DNA from: Holophagales bacterium
Lineage (GTDB): Bacteria > Acidobacteriota > Thermoanaerobaculia > UBA5066
Assembly: GCA_016716705.1 (NCBI GenBank)
Contig: JADJVF010000008.1
Coordinates: forward strand, 22,501 to 86,500
Length of the DNA: 64,000 bases
Reading direction: 5' to 3'
The notes beneath the pieces were generated by a model. That model did no database searches. It saw only the letters and a program-made list of their open reading frames with translations, and had not been told where the DNA came from. Positions 53,716 to 61,250 of the stretch are shown here, one piece after another (the stretch's first letter is position 1; every line of letters starts with the position of its first letter). Made by a program: the position numbers and the translations under genes.

Positions 53716-54983
53716 ACACCCACCGTTCCCTCGCACTCCTGGCTGCGGCCACGCTCCTGGCGTGCCGTGCCGGCGGAGCACCGCAGGCTCCGGCCGCAGA
53801 GAAGACGGCCCCGGCCCCGGCGCCGCCTGCCGCAGCCGCCCCGGCGGAGCCGAAGCCGTCCGCCCCGCCCGCCGCAGCGCCGAAGAGCGCCGACCCGAGG
53901 ACGGAGGCGCTCGTCAGCTGGCTGGAGGACTTCTTCCCGTACGGCCCCGGCGAGGTGACGCTCGACGCCATCGACACCGTGAAGATCCCGGGCTGGAGGC
54001 TCTACCGCGCCTCGAAGAAGTTCACCGTCGACGAGCGGGCCAACGACCAGGCTTTCATCCTCGCCGACGACACGGGGAAGACGGCCCTCGTCGGGGACGT
54101 CTTCGTCGACGAGGCGCGCCTGAAGGCGCCGAAGCCGATCCAGGGCGAATCCGACCTCGACTCGCTCCGGGAGCTCCTCGGGCGCTTCCTGAGAGGCCGG
54201 ATCAAGGTCTCCTTCGACCATTCGCTCGACCGGCGCTCGTTCATCGGCCTGAAGATCCAGCACGAGACGGGCTACGGCGCCTACGACATTACGGCCTTCG
54301 CCTCCTCCTGGGACGGTGCGCTTCTCCTCGTCGGGCGGGCGTGGGACCGGGGTCGCAGCTTCGCCGAGCAGCGGCGGGCGATGATCAAGCTCGACGGGGC
54401 GCCCGCCCAGGGCCCGGCCGACGCCGCGGTGACGATCGTGGAGTACTCCGACATGCAGTGCCCCTTCTGCAAGAAGAGGGCGGGCGACCTCGACAGCCTC
54501 GTTCTCAGGCTCGGGAAGGAGCTGAAGATCCGCCGGGTCTCCAAGTCGTTCCCGATCTCCGAGCACACCTGGGCATTCCGGGCGGCCTCCGCCGGGCGCT
54601 GCTTCTACGAGAAGGACAAGGACGTCTTCTACAGCTGGAAATCGAGCGTCTTCGCCCGGCAGGAGACGCTTTCCGTCGGCGAGCTCGACACCTTCGCCCT
54701 CGACTTCGCCGTCGCCAACGGCATCTCCGAGGAGGCTTTCCGCTCCTGCTACCTTCAGGGGAACGCCGTAACGAAAGTCCTCGGAGACCTGTCCGAGGGG
54801 TTTGCCGTCCGGGTCCGGTCGACGCCGACCTATTTCGTCGACGGCGTTCCGATCTCGTGGTTCTCCGACAACCTCATGGAGGAGTACCTTCGCAAGACGT
54901 ACCTGAAGGGAGCGGGGCTCCCGCTGGCCGCGCCGGCCGCGACGAAGGCGCCGGCCGCGGCCAGGCCCGCTGCCACGAAGTAG
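53712..54983 (+). CDS. DsbA-like thioredoxin-fold lipoprotein
   Basis: A 423-residue lipoprotein candidate. The lipobox is LLACRAG (Cys at about 18), followed by an Ala/Pro linker to about 60. A domain at about 65-215 has no clear family. A thioredoxin-fold domain has the active site CPFC at residues 250-253 (YSDMQCPFCKKRAG) and the cis-Pro loop RSTPTYFVDG, as in DsbA/DsbG-type thioredoxin_4 proteins. It probably forms or isomerises disulfides outside the inner membrane. It shares a unit with the AlkP-TPR protein. The C-terminal tail is Ala/Pro-rich. Confidence 0.85.
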   Translation: MNTHRSLALLAAATLLACRAGGAPQAPAAEKTAPAPAPPAAAAPAEPKPSAPPAAAPKSADPRTEALVSWLEDFFPYGPGEVTLDAIDTVKIPGWRLYRASKKFTVDERANDQAFILADDTGKTALVGDVFVDEARLKAPKPIQGESDLDSLRELLGRFLRGRIKVSFDHSLDRRSFIGLKIQHETGYGAYDITAFASSWDGALLLVGRAWDRGRSFAEQRRAMIKLDGAPAQGPADAAVTIVEYSDMQCPFCKKRAGDLDSLVLRLGKELKIRRVSKSFPISEHTWAFRAASAGRCFYEKDKDVFYSWKSSVFARQETLSVGELDTFALDFAVANGISEEAFRSCYLQGNAVTKVLGDLSEGFAVRVRSTPTYFVDGVPISWFSDNLMEEYLRKTYLKGAGLPLAAPAATKAPAAARPAATK

Positions 54984-54995
54984 ACCCCTGGGAAT

Positions 54996-55052
54996 CTGCC
55001 GCCGTCGGGCGGCAGCGGAAAGGGCGGGGCGCCGTGCGGCGCCCCGCCCTTT
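54996..55052. terminator. Double hairpin, bidirectional terminator
   Basis: Two perfect hairpins lie between convergent genes. The first is CTGCCGCC-GTCG-GGCGGCAG (54996-55015). The second has a 15-bp stem, AAAGGGCGGGGCGCC with loop GTGC (55019-55052). The A and T ends of the second hairpin allow termination in either direction for the DsbA-like gene and the gene ending at 55075. Confidence 0.8.
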
Positions 55053-55074
55053 CGACCTTCCGCCGGTTCCGGTC

Positions 55075-56952
55075 CTACCTGATGACGAAGGGGATCGGGA
55101 CGATGATCCAGGTCTTCACCTTCACGCCGTCCTTCGTCGCGGGCGTCCACTCCCACTGCTTCAGGGCCGAAGCGCTCGCCTCGCCGAGGCCCGCCTTCGG
55201 GGTCGTGTCCCGGTAGATCTCCGTCTGCGCGGCGCGTCCGTTCTCGTCCACGAGGACCCGGACGAGGACGGTGCCCGAGACCTTCCGCGAGCGTGCGAGG
55301 GACGTTGCTTCGGGCTTGACGATCTTCGTCGCCTGCGGCTGTCGGGTCACCTGTCCGATTTCGACGAGGTCTCCGGTCTTCGCCTTCGGAACGGCGGCCT
55401 CCGCCGCCTTCCGGGCCGCTTCCTCGCGGGCGCGTGCCTCGGAGGCCTCCTTCGCGAGGCGCTCGGCCTCTTCCTTGTCGGCGCGGTCACTCGCGAGCCT
55501 AACCGCTTCCTCGGCCTCGCGGGTCTTTCGAGCGGCCTCCTCGAGCCTCGCCTGCTCCTCGGTCCGCTTTCGGGCGGCCGTTGCCTGCTCCTTCCCGATC
55601 TGCGCCTCGACCTTCTTCATCTCCTCCTGGAGCTTCTCCTGGAGGGCGGCCTGAAAGGCGGGGTCGTCCTTCCCGACCATCATCGGAGTGGGCGCCGGCA
55701 GCGGGGTCGGCGTCGCGACCGCGACGGCCACCGTCGGCGGGGGGGCGGCCGGTTTCGCTTCACCTCTCCCGAAGAGAAGCCACCCGGCCACGCCGAGGAT
55801 GACGACAGCCCCGCCGGCGACGACGGGAACCGGGATGCCGCCGAGTCCCGATTTCTTCGGGACGGGAGTCCCTCCCATCGTCGTGGTGCCCGGCGAGGTC
55901 CCGGCACCGAAGGAAGGGGGGACGACGGCCGCCGCGGCGCGCGCGGCCCGGACGCGGTCGCGGGCTTCCTTGTCCTTCCTCTCCTCGGCCGCCGCGAGCG
56001 GCTTCGGGTCGATCGTCTCTTCCTGTGCCAGCTCCTTCCGTTCCTTTTCGATCGCCTTCTCGAAGCGCTGGTGCATGAAGAAGGCGAGGTTGAACGTCGA
56101 AGGGGCGTAGGGGCCCCCGTAGAGGAGCTTGCCCAGGGTCTTCCTGTAGGCGACGACGTCCGTCTCGCGCTGGCCCGGGTCCTTCGCGAGGCCCCGGGCG
56201 AGGAGCTTGCCGAGGTCCTCCGGCATCGGGCTCCCGTCGACGGCGAGGACCGCTCCGGAGAGGGCGTCGGTGCCGGCCCCGGGGCTCGGCACCTTTCCGG
56301 TGAGGGCCTGCAGGAGGATCGTGGCGGCCGAGTAGATGTCGCCCGCGCCGCTCGGCTTGCCCGAGGCGAGGACCTCCGGTGCGATGTAGGGGCCGAAGGC
56401 GGCGAGAACGGCGGGCTTCTTGAGGGAGGGGAGGAGCCCGGCGCCGAGGCCTGCGCCGTAGACGCGGACGTCCCCGTCGTTGGAGATCGACACGAACCCC
56501 GGCGTCAGGAAGCCGTGCGGCGCGCCCATCTTCTTCTCGAAGGGCTTGCCCGCCTCGAGGGCGACGAGGAGCTTCTCGGCGATCAGGAGGGCGTGCTCCA
56601 CCGGGAGCGGGATCGAGCCCTGCCCCTCGCCCGAGAAGAGGCGGTCGAGCGTCCGGCCGGGGACGTACTCGATGCCGGCGAACGGCACGTCCTCCACGAT
56701 GCCGAGGACCGCTCCTTTCGCGACCGCGGGGCCACGGACCACCTCGAGGTACTCCGAGGCATCCTCCATGGCGGGCACGAGCGCGGCCTCGTCGACGCCG
56801 GCGCCCTCGAAGACGCGAATCAGGAGCAACGGCGCCAGGTGCGGTCCGGAGGCCGTTCCGGCGCGGTAGACACCGCCGAGAGGGTCCGCTCCGAGGTGGC
56901 GGGTCAGGACGTAGGGACCGAAGAGCCTGGGAATGGGGCCGGTGCTGCTCAT
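55075..56952 (-). CDS. Pseudokinase-TonB C-terminal domain fusion
   Basis: A 625-residue protein. Residues about 10-290 have a Ser/Thr-kinase-like fold (FGPYVLTRHLGADPLGGVYR, GIEYVPGRTLDRLF, GPYIAPEVLASGKPSGAGDI). The catalytic HRDLKPxN is replaced by PHGFLTPGF (about 144-152) and DFG by YGAG, so phosphotransfer looks lost. A membrane helix lies at about 370-394 (VVAGGAVVILGVAGWLLF). A periplasmic Pro linker and a charged coiled-coil (about 430-530, AARKTREAEEAVRLASDRA) follow. The C-terminus is a TonB-type domain (VSGTVLVRVLVDENGRAAQ, ALKQWEWTPATKDGVKVKTW). It may pass a cytoplasmic signal to an outer-membrane receptor such as the Oar-like one. Confidence 0.85.
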   Translation of the reverse strand: MSSTGPIPRLFGPYVLTRHLGADPLGGVYRAGTASGPHLAPLLLIRVFEGAGVDEAALVPAMEDASEYLEVVRGPAVAKGAVLGIVEDVPFAGIEYVPGRTLDRLFSGEGQGSIPLPVEHALLIAEKLLVALEAGKPFEKKMGAPHGFLTPGFVSISNDGDVRVYGAGLGAGLLPSLKKPAVLAAFGPYIAPEVLASGKPSGAGDIYSAATILLQALTGKVPSPGAGTDALSGAVLAVDGSPMPEDLGKLLARGLAKDPGQRETDVVAYRKTLGKLLYGGPYAPSTFNLAFFMHQRFEKAIEKERKELAQEETIDPKPLAAAEERKDKEARDRVRAARAAAAVVPPSFGAGTSPGTTTMGGTPVPKKSGLGGIPVPVVAGGAVVILGVAGWLLFGRGEAKPAAPPPTVAVAVATPTPLPAPTPMMVGKDDPAFQAALQEKLQEEMKKVEAQIGKEQATAARKRTEEQARLEEAARKTREAEEAVRLASDRADKEEAERLAKEASEARAREEAARKAAEAAVPKAKTGDLVEIGQVTRQPQATKIVKPEATSLARSRKVSGTVLVRVLVDENGRAAQTEIYRDTTPKAGLGEASASALKQWEWTPATKDGVKVKTWIIVPIPFVIR

Positions 56953-56996
56953 CTCTGCTCCGCCTTCGGTGGACTTCCGGGGCGGAAAAGTCTACC

Positions 56997-58052
56997 TCAG
57001 CGGGGTGCGAGGGAAACGGTTTCCTGGGCCGCCCGGGCGCGCCGGAAGCGGTCCACGTTCGCGAGGTGCTCGTCGTAGGAGACGGCGAAGTGGTGCGCTC
57101 CCGAGCCGTCGCCGGCGGCGACGAAGTAGAGAAACGGGACGTCCGCCGGCGCCACGGACGCCTCGAGGGCGGCGGCACCCGGGTTCGCGATCGGTCCGGG
57201 AGGCAGCCCCGGGTACACGTACGTGTTGTACGGGTCGTCCACCGCGAGTCCGTCGTGTGTCAGGGTGCCCGTCCAGAGCCCACTGCGGCGAAGGGCGTAG
57301 ACGGTCGTCGGATCGCACTGCAGGGGCATCCCGACCCTCAGGCGGTTGTGGTAGACGGCGGAGACGAGCGCGCGCTCCGCCGCGACGGCGGTCTCCTTCT
57401 CGACGAGGGAGGCGAGGGTGACGGCTTCGAGGGGCGTCCGCCCGAGCGCGCGGGCGCGCTCCTCGAAGCGGTCCGGAAGCGAACGCCGGAAAGAGCTCAC
57501 CAGGGTCGAGACGACCCCGCGCGCTCCCTGCGACCGGGTGAAGAGGTAGGTGTCGGGCCCGAGAAAGCCCTCGAGGCTCGGCGCCCCGGCCGGCACCCCT
57601 TCGAAGAGCCCGGGCTGAGCGAACAGGGCGTCGAGCTCGGCCTTCGTCGCGAGCCCTTCCCTCGCCACGAGGCCGAAGATCTCGTCGGCCGTCAGTCCCT
57701 CGGGAATCGTCACGCGGTAGGTGACGACCTTCCCCTCGACCAGGGTCCGGAGAACCTCCTCGGTCGTCTTTGGCCCCTCGAATCGGTATTCGCCCGCCTT
57801 CAGGCTCTGCCCGCGGAAAAGAAACCGCAGCACGGCGTACGCGAGGTGCCGGCTCCTGACGACCCGTTCCCGCTCGAGCGTCTCGAGGATCGTGCGGGTC
57901 GAGGTACCGAAAGGGATCTCGACGACGGCCGATTCGCCCGCGTACCCCTTGAACGGGCTCCGGACCAGGAGAAGCCCCGCCGCGAAGGCGAGTGCCCCGG
58001 CTGCGGCCAGGGCGGTGAGCCACCCGGCCCACCGCCGGAGGCTCCGGCTCAC
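56997..58052 (-). CDS. mltG: Endolytic murein transglycosylase MltG (YceG)
   Basis: A 351-residue inner-membrane lytic transglycosylase that releases nascent glycan strands. An N-terminal helix (about 10-30) is followed by a LysM-like region (GTSTRTILETLERERVV, LKAGEYRFEGPKTTEEVL) and the catalytic domain with EGFLGPDTYLF, the catalytic Glu in LASLVEKETAVAAER, VYHNRLRVGMPLQCDPTTVY and NTYVYPGLPPGPIANPG. GTG start overlaps the ruvX stop by 4 bases; the ruvX-mltG pair is common. Confidence 0.93.
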   Translation of the reverse strand: MSRSLRRWAGWLTALAAAGALAFAAGLLLVRSPFKGYAGESAVVEIPFGTSTRTILETLERERVVRSRHLAYAVLRFLFRGQSLKAGEYRFEGPKTTEEVLRTLVEGKVVTYRVTIPEGLTADEIFGLVAREGLATKAELDALFAQPGLFEGVPAGAPSLEGFLGPDTYLFTRSQGARGVVSTLVSSFRRSLPDRFEERARALGRTPLEAVTLASLVEKETAVAAERALVSAVYHNRLRVGMPLQCDPTTVYALRRSGLWTGTLTHDGLAVDDPYNTYVYPGLPPGPIANPGAAALEASVAPADVPFLYFVAAGDGSGAHHFAVSYDEHLANVDRFRRARAAQETVSLAPR

Positions 58053-58477
58053 GCCGCGTTCCCTCCGGGCCGCGAGGAGAGCCAGTCGCGGAGGATTCCG
58101 GCCGCCGCCTCCGCGTCCAGGGCCGGCCGGCGGCGATCCCGGGAGAAGCCGGCCTCGCGCAGCGCTCCCTCCGCCGAGTGCGAGGTCAGCGCCTCGCCGT
58201 GGAGCTCGACCGGCAGGCCTGAAACCTCCGCCAGTCTCCTCGCGAAGTTCCGCGCCCTGACTGCGAAGGGGCTGTCCGTGCCGTCTTCGGGCGAGACCGG
58301 CAGTCCGACGACGAGGAGCCCCGCCTCCCGCTCCCGGGCGGCGGACGTCACCTCGGAGGCCGCCTGCGCGTCGCTTCGCCGGGAGATGACGCCGACAGGG
58401 ACGACGATCTCCCCGTTTTCGTCGGACACCGCCAGGCCGATTCTCTTCTCGCCGAAGTCGACCGCCAGGATGCGCAT
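58049..58477 (-). CDS. yqgF: Putative pre-16S rRNA nuclease YqgF/RuvX
   Basis: A 142-residue RNase-H-fold nuclease that matures 16S rRNA. Catalytic motifs: first Asp in ILAVDFGEKRIGLAVSD, VVGLPVSPEDGTDSP and the last Asp in LDAEAAAGILRDWL. The usual DERLTT motif is changed to GEALTS (Asp to Gly, Arg to Ala), while the Glu and Leu-Thr are kept; whether activity is affected is not known. Paired with mltG. No clear promoter is seen in the 142-base gap to the divergent thiolase gene. Confidence 0.88.
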   Translation of the reverse strand: MRILAVDFGEKRIGLAVSDENGEIVVPVGVISRRSDAQAASEVTSAAREREAGLLVVGLPVSPEDGTDSPFAVRARNFARRLAEVSGLPVELHGEALTSHSAEGALREAGFSRDRRRPALDAEAAAGILRDWLSSRPGGNAA

Positions 58478-58619
58478 GGCGCGAGGATAGGGGGGGCTCT
58501 CCCGTGGTGTCCACCGGGCGGGGGACCGGCGGAGCGATCAGCGGCGGGCGGGTAGGTAGAATCCGCCCTGTCCCCCGGAGGCCCCTTCGTGGCCCGGGGG
58601 CCTACGGAGCAAGCGAACG

Positions 58620-59805
58620 ATGAAGAACGTCCTCGTCCTCTCGGCGGCCCGAACGCCGATCGGAGCTTTCCTCGGGTCCCTTTCCTCCCTCAGCGCCTCC
58701 GAGATCGGCGCCCAGGCTCTCAAGGCGTGTCTCGACCGGACGGAGTTCCCCGGGTACCGGGTCGACCAGGTCCTCATGGGGAACGTGCTGCAGGCCGGCC
58801 AGGGGCAGGCTCCGGCCCGCCAGGCGATGATCGCGGCCGGTCTCCCGAAGTCGACCGGCGCCGTCACGATCCACAAGGTCTGCGGGTCGGGGATGCGGGC
58901 GGTCATGGACGGGACCAACGCGATCCGGTCGGGCGAGTACGACGTCGTCCTGGCGGGCGGGATGGAGTCGATGTCGAACGCCCCCTACCTCCTCCCGAAG
59001 GGGCGGCTGGGGATGCGGATGGGGCACGGCCAGCTCCTCGACTCGATGGTCCACGACGGGCTCTGGGACCCCTACAAGAACGTCCACATGGGCAACTGTG
59101 CCGAGCTCTGCGCGGGGAAGTACTCCTTCACGCGCGAGGCCCAGGACGCCTTCGCCCTCGAGAGCTACCAGCGGGCCCGCCGCGCCAACGACTCGGGCGA
59201 CTTCCGGGCCGAGATGGTCCCGGTCTCGATCGAGGGGAAGAAGGGGACGACCGTCGTCGACCGCGACGAGGAGCCGTTCGCCACCCCGCTCGAGAAGCTC
59301 GAGAAGATGGGGTCGCTCAAGCCTGCCTTCCAGAAGGACGGCACCGTCACCGCGGCGAACTCCTCGAAGGTCAACGACGGGGCGGCGGCGCTCCTGCTGG
59401 CCGGGGAGGGGGTCGCCCAGGAGACGGGGGCCAGGCCGATCGGGCGCATCGTCGCCTACGCCTCGCACGCCCAGGAGCCGGAGTGGTTCACGACGGCCCC
59501 TTCCTTCGCCGCGAAGAAGGCGATCGAGAAGGCGGGGATTTCCCTCTCGCAGATCGACCTCTTCGAGGTGAACGAGGCGTTCGCGGTCGTCGCGATGGCC
59601 TTCGTCAAGGACCTCGAGATCGACCCGAACAAGGTCAACGTGAACGGCGGCGCGGTCGCGATGGGGCACCCCATCGGGGCCTCCGGCGCCCGGATCCTCG
59701 TCACGCTCCTCCACGCCCTGAAGGCCCGCAAGAAGAAGTACGGCCTCGCGGCGATCTGCATCGGGGGGCGGCGAGGCGACCGCGATGGTGGTGGAGGCGC
59801 TGTGA
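58620..59805 (+). CDS. Acetyl-CoA C-acetyltransferase (thiolase), one frameshift
   Basis: About 394 residues. N-terminal VLSAARTPIGAFLGSLSSL, nucleophilic Cys at about 89 in IHKVCGSGMRAVMDG, VNDGAAALLLAG, VNEAFAVVAMAF, VNVNGGAVAMGHPIGASGAR and the second Cys in AAICIGG are all present. A six-G run at about 59761-59768 has one G too many: with five the end reads IGGGEATAMVVEAL and stops at 59803-59805. As given, the frame runs into the next gene and mimics a fusion. It catalyses the reversible formation of acetoacetyl-CoA and is coupled to the CoA-transferase genes. Confidence 0.9.
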
Positions 59806-60515
59806 TCGACAAGGTCATCCTCTCCTCTTCGCACCACGAGGCGGCCGCCCGCGCTGTGGCCGACATCCCGTCCGGAGCGACGATCGCCGTCGGGGGCTTC
59901 GGCCTCTGCGGCATCCCGGAGAACCTCATCCAGGCGCTCGCGGACCGCGAAGTGAGGGACCTCACCTGCGTCTCGAACAACTGCGGCGTCGACGACTGGG
60001 GCCTCGGGGTCCTCCTCGGGAAGAAGCTGATCCGGAAGATGCTCTCCTCCTACGTCGGCGAGAACGCCGAGTTCGAGCGGCAGTACCTGACGGGCGAGCT
60101 GGAGCTCGAGTTCTGCCCGCAGGGGACCCTCGCCGAGCGGCTCCGGGCGGGTGGGGCCGGCATCGCCGGCTTCTACACGCCGACCGGCGTCGGGACGGTC
60201 GTCGCCGAGGGGAAAGAAACGAAGCTCTTCGACGGGCGCGAGTACGTCCTCGAGCGCGGCATCGTGACCGACTACGCCCTCGTCGCCGCCTGGAAGGGCG
60301 ACCGGCTGGGGAACCTCGTCTACCGGAAGACCGCGAAGAACTTCAACCCGATGGTCGCCACGGCGGGGCGGATCACGATCGCCGAGGTCGAGCAGCTCGT
60401 CGACGTCGGCGAGATCGACCCCGACGACATCGACACTCCCGGGGTCTACGTGAACCGGCTCGTCGTCGCCCCCCGCGTCAAGCGGATCGAGCGGCGCACC
60501 GTGCGGAAGGGCTGA
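59802..60515 (+). CDS. scoA: 3-oxoacid CoA-transferase subunit A
   Basis: A 237-residue alpha subunit with the CoA-binding GGFGLCGIPENLIQAL and NNCGVDDWGLGVLL, GELELEFCPQGTLAERLRAG, FYTPTGVGT and KTAKNFNPMVATAG. With subunit B it transfers CoA between succinyl-CoA and acetoacetate. The GTG at 59802 overlaps the restored thiolase stop; it lies in the same raw frame as the thiolase only because of the indel upstream. Confidence 0.9.
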   Translation: MIDKVILSSSHHEAAARAVADIPSGATIAVGGFGLCGIPENLIQALADREVRDLTCVSNNCGVDDWGLGVLLGKKLIRKMLSSYVGENAEFERQYLTGELELEFCPQGTLAERLRAGGAGIAGFYTPTGVGTVVAEGKETKLFDGREYVLERGIVTDYALVAAWKGDRLGNLVYRKTAKNFNPMVATAGRITIAEVEQLVDVGEIDPDDIDTPGVYVNRLVVAPRVKRIERRTVRKG

Positions 60516-60525
60516 GGGGGCGGCG

Positions 60526-61191
60526 ATGGCGAAGCTCGATCGGGACGGAATCGTGGTCCGCGCCGCGCAGGAGCTGCGCGACGGGATGTACGTCAACCTC
60601 GGCATCGGGATGCCGACCCTCGTCGCGAACCGGGTGCCGGCCGGGATGGAGGTCATCTTCCAGTCGGAGAACGGCATCCTGGGCATGGGCGCCTACCCGA
60701 CCGAGGCCGAGGTCGACGCCGACCTCATCAACGCCGGCAAGGAGACGGTCACCGTCATCCCCGGCGCCGCGTTCTTCTCCTCCGCCGACTCGTTCGCGAT
60801 GATCCGGGGCGGCCACATCGACCTCTGCATCCTCGGAGCGATGCAGGTCGACGCCGAGGGGTCGCTGGCGAACTGGATGATCCCCGGGCGCCTCGTGAAG
60901 GGGATGGGAGGCGCCATGGACCTCGTCGGCGGGGCCCGCCGCGTCATCGTCATCATGGATCACGTCGCGAAGAACGGCGACCGCAAGGTCCTGAACCGCT
61001 GCACGCTTCCCTTCACGGGGAAGCGCTGCGTCCACCGGATCGTCACCGACCTCGCCGTCCTCGACGTGAAGCCCGGCGGGGCGGGCCTCGTCCTCGTCGA
61101 GCGGGCTCCGGGCGTGACCGTCGAGGAGATCGTGGCGGCGACCGAGCCGTCTCTCGAGGTCCGCGGGGACGTTCCCGAGATGAAGCTCTGA
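60526..61191 (+). CDS. scoB: 3-oxoacid CoA-transferase subunit B
   Basis: A 221-residue beta subunit. It carries GMYVNLGIGMPTLVANRVP, the catalytic Glu in FQSENGILGMGAYP, GAAFFSSADSFAMIRGGHID and GAMQVDAEGSLANWMIPG. It follows subunit A by 10 bases. Thiolase, A and B form a ketone-body/acetoacetate operon, useful for short-chain fatty acid metabolism or polyhydroxybutyrate turnover. Confidence 0.93.
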   Translation: MAKLDRDGIVVRAAQELRDGMYVNLGIGMPTLVANRVPAGMEVIFQSENGILGMGAYPTEAEVDADLINAGKETVTVIPGAAFFSSADSFAMIRGGHIDLCILGAMQVDAEGSLANWMIPGRLVKGMGGAMDLVGGARRVIVIMDHVAKNGDRKVLNRCTLPFTGKRCVHRIVTDLAVLDVKPGGAGLVLVERAPGVTVEEIVAATEPSLEVRGDVPEMKL

Positions 61192-61250
61192 GGCCCCGGC
61201 GGCACGAGGCGCACCTTCCGCCGCGGCGGCGGACCCTCGCGGTCGCCGCC

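Noticed and set aside
48337..53781. An antisense open frame of about 1814 codons opposite the Oar-like receptor and AlkP-TPR genes
   Set aside because: It is a shadow of GC-rich coding on the plus strand. The product is Arg/Gly/Asp/Val-rich without domains, while the plus-strand proteins are clearly recognisable.
58620..60515. A bifunctional thiolase-CoA transferase fusion protein
   Set aside because: A single extra G explains it; both proteins have their normal ends and starts once it is removed.
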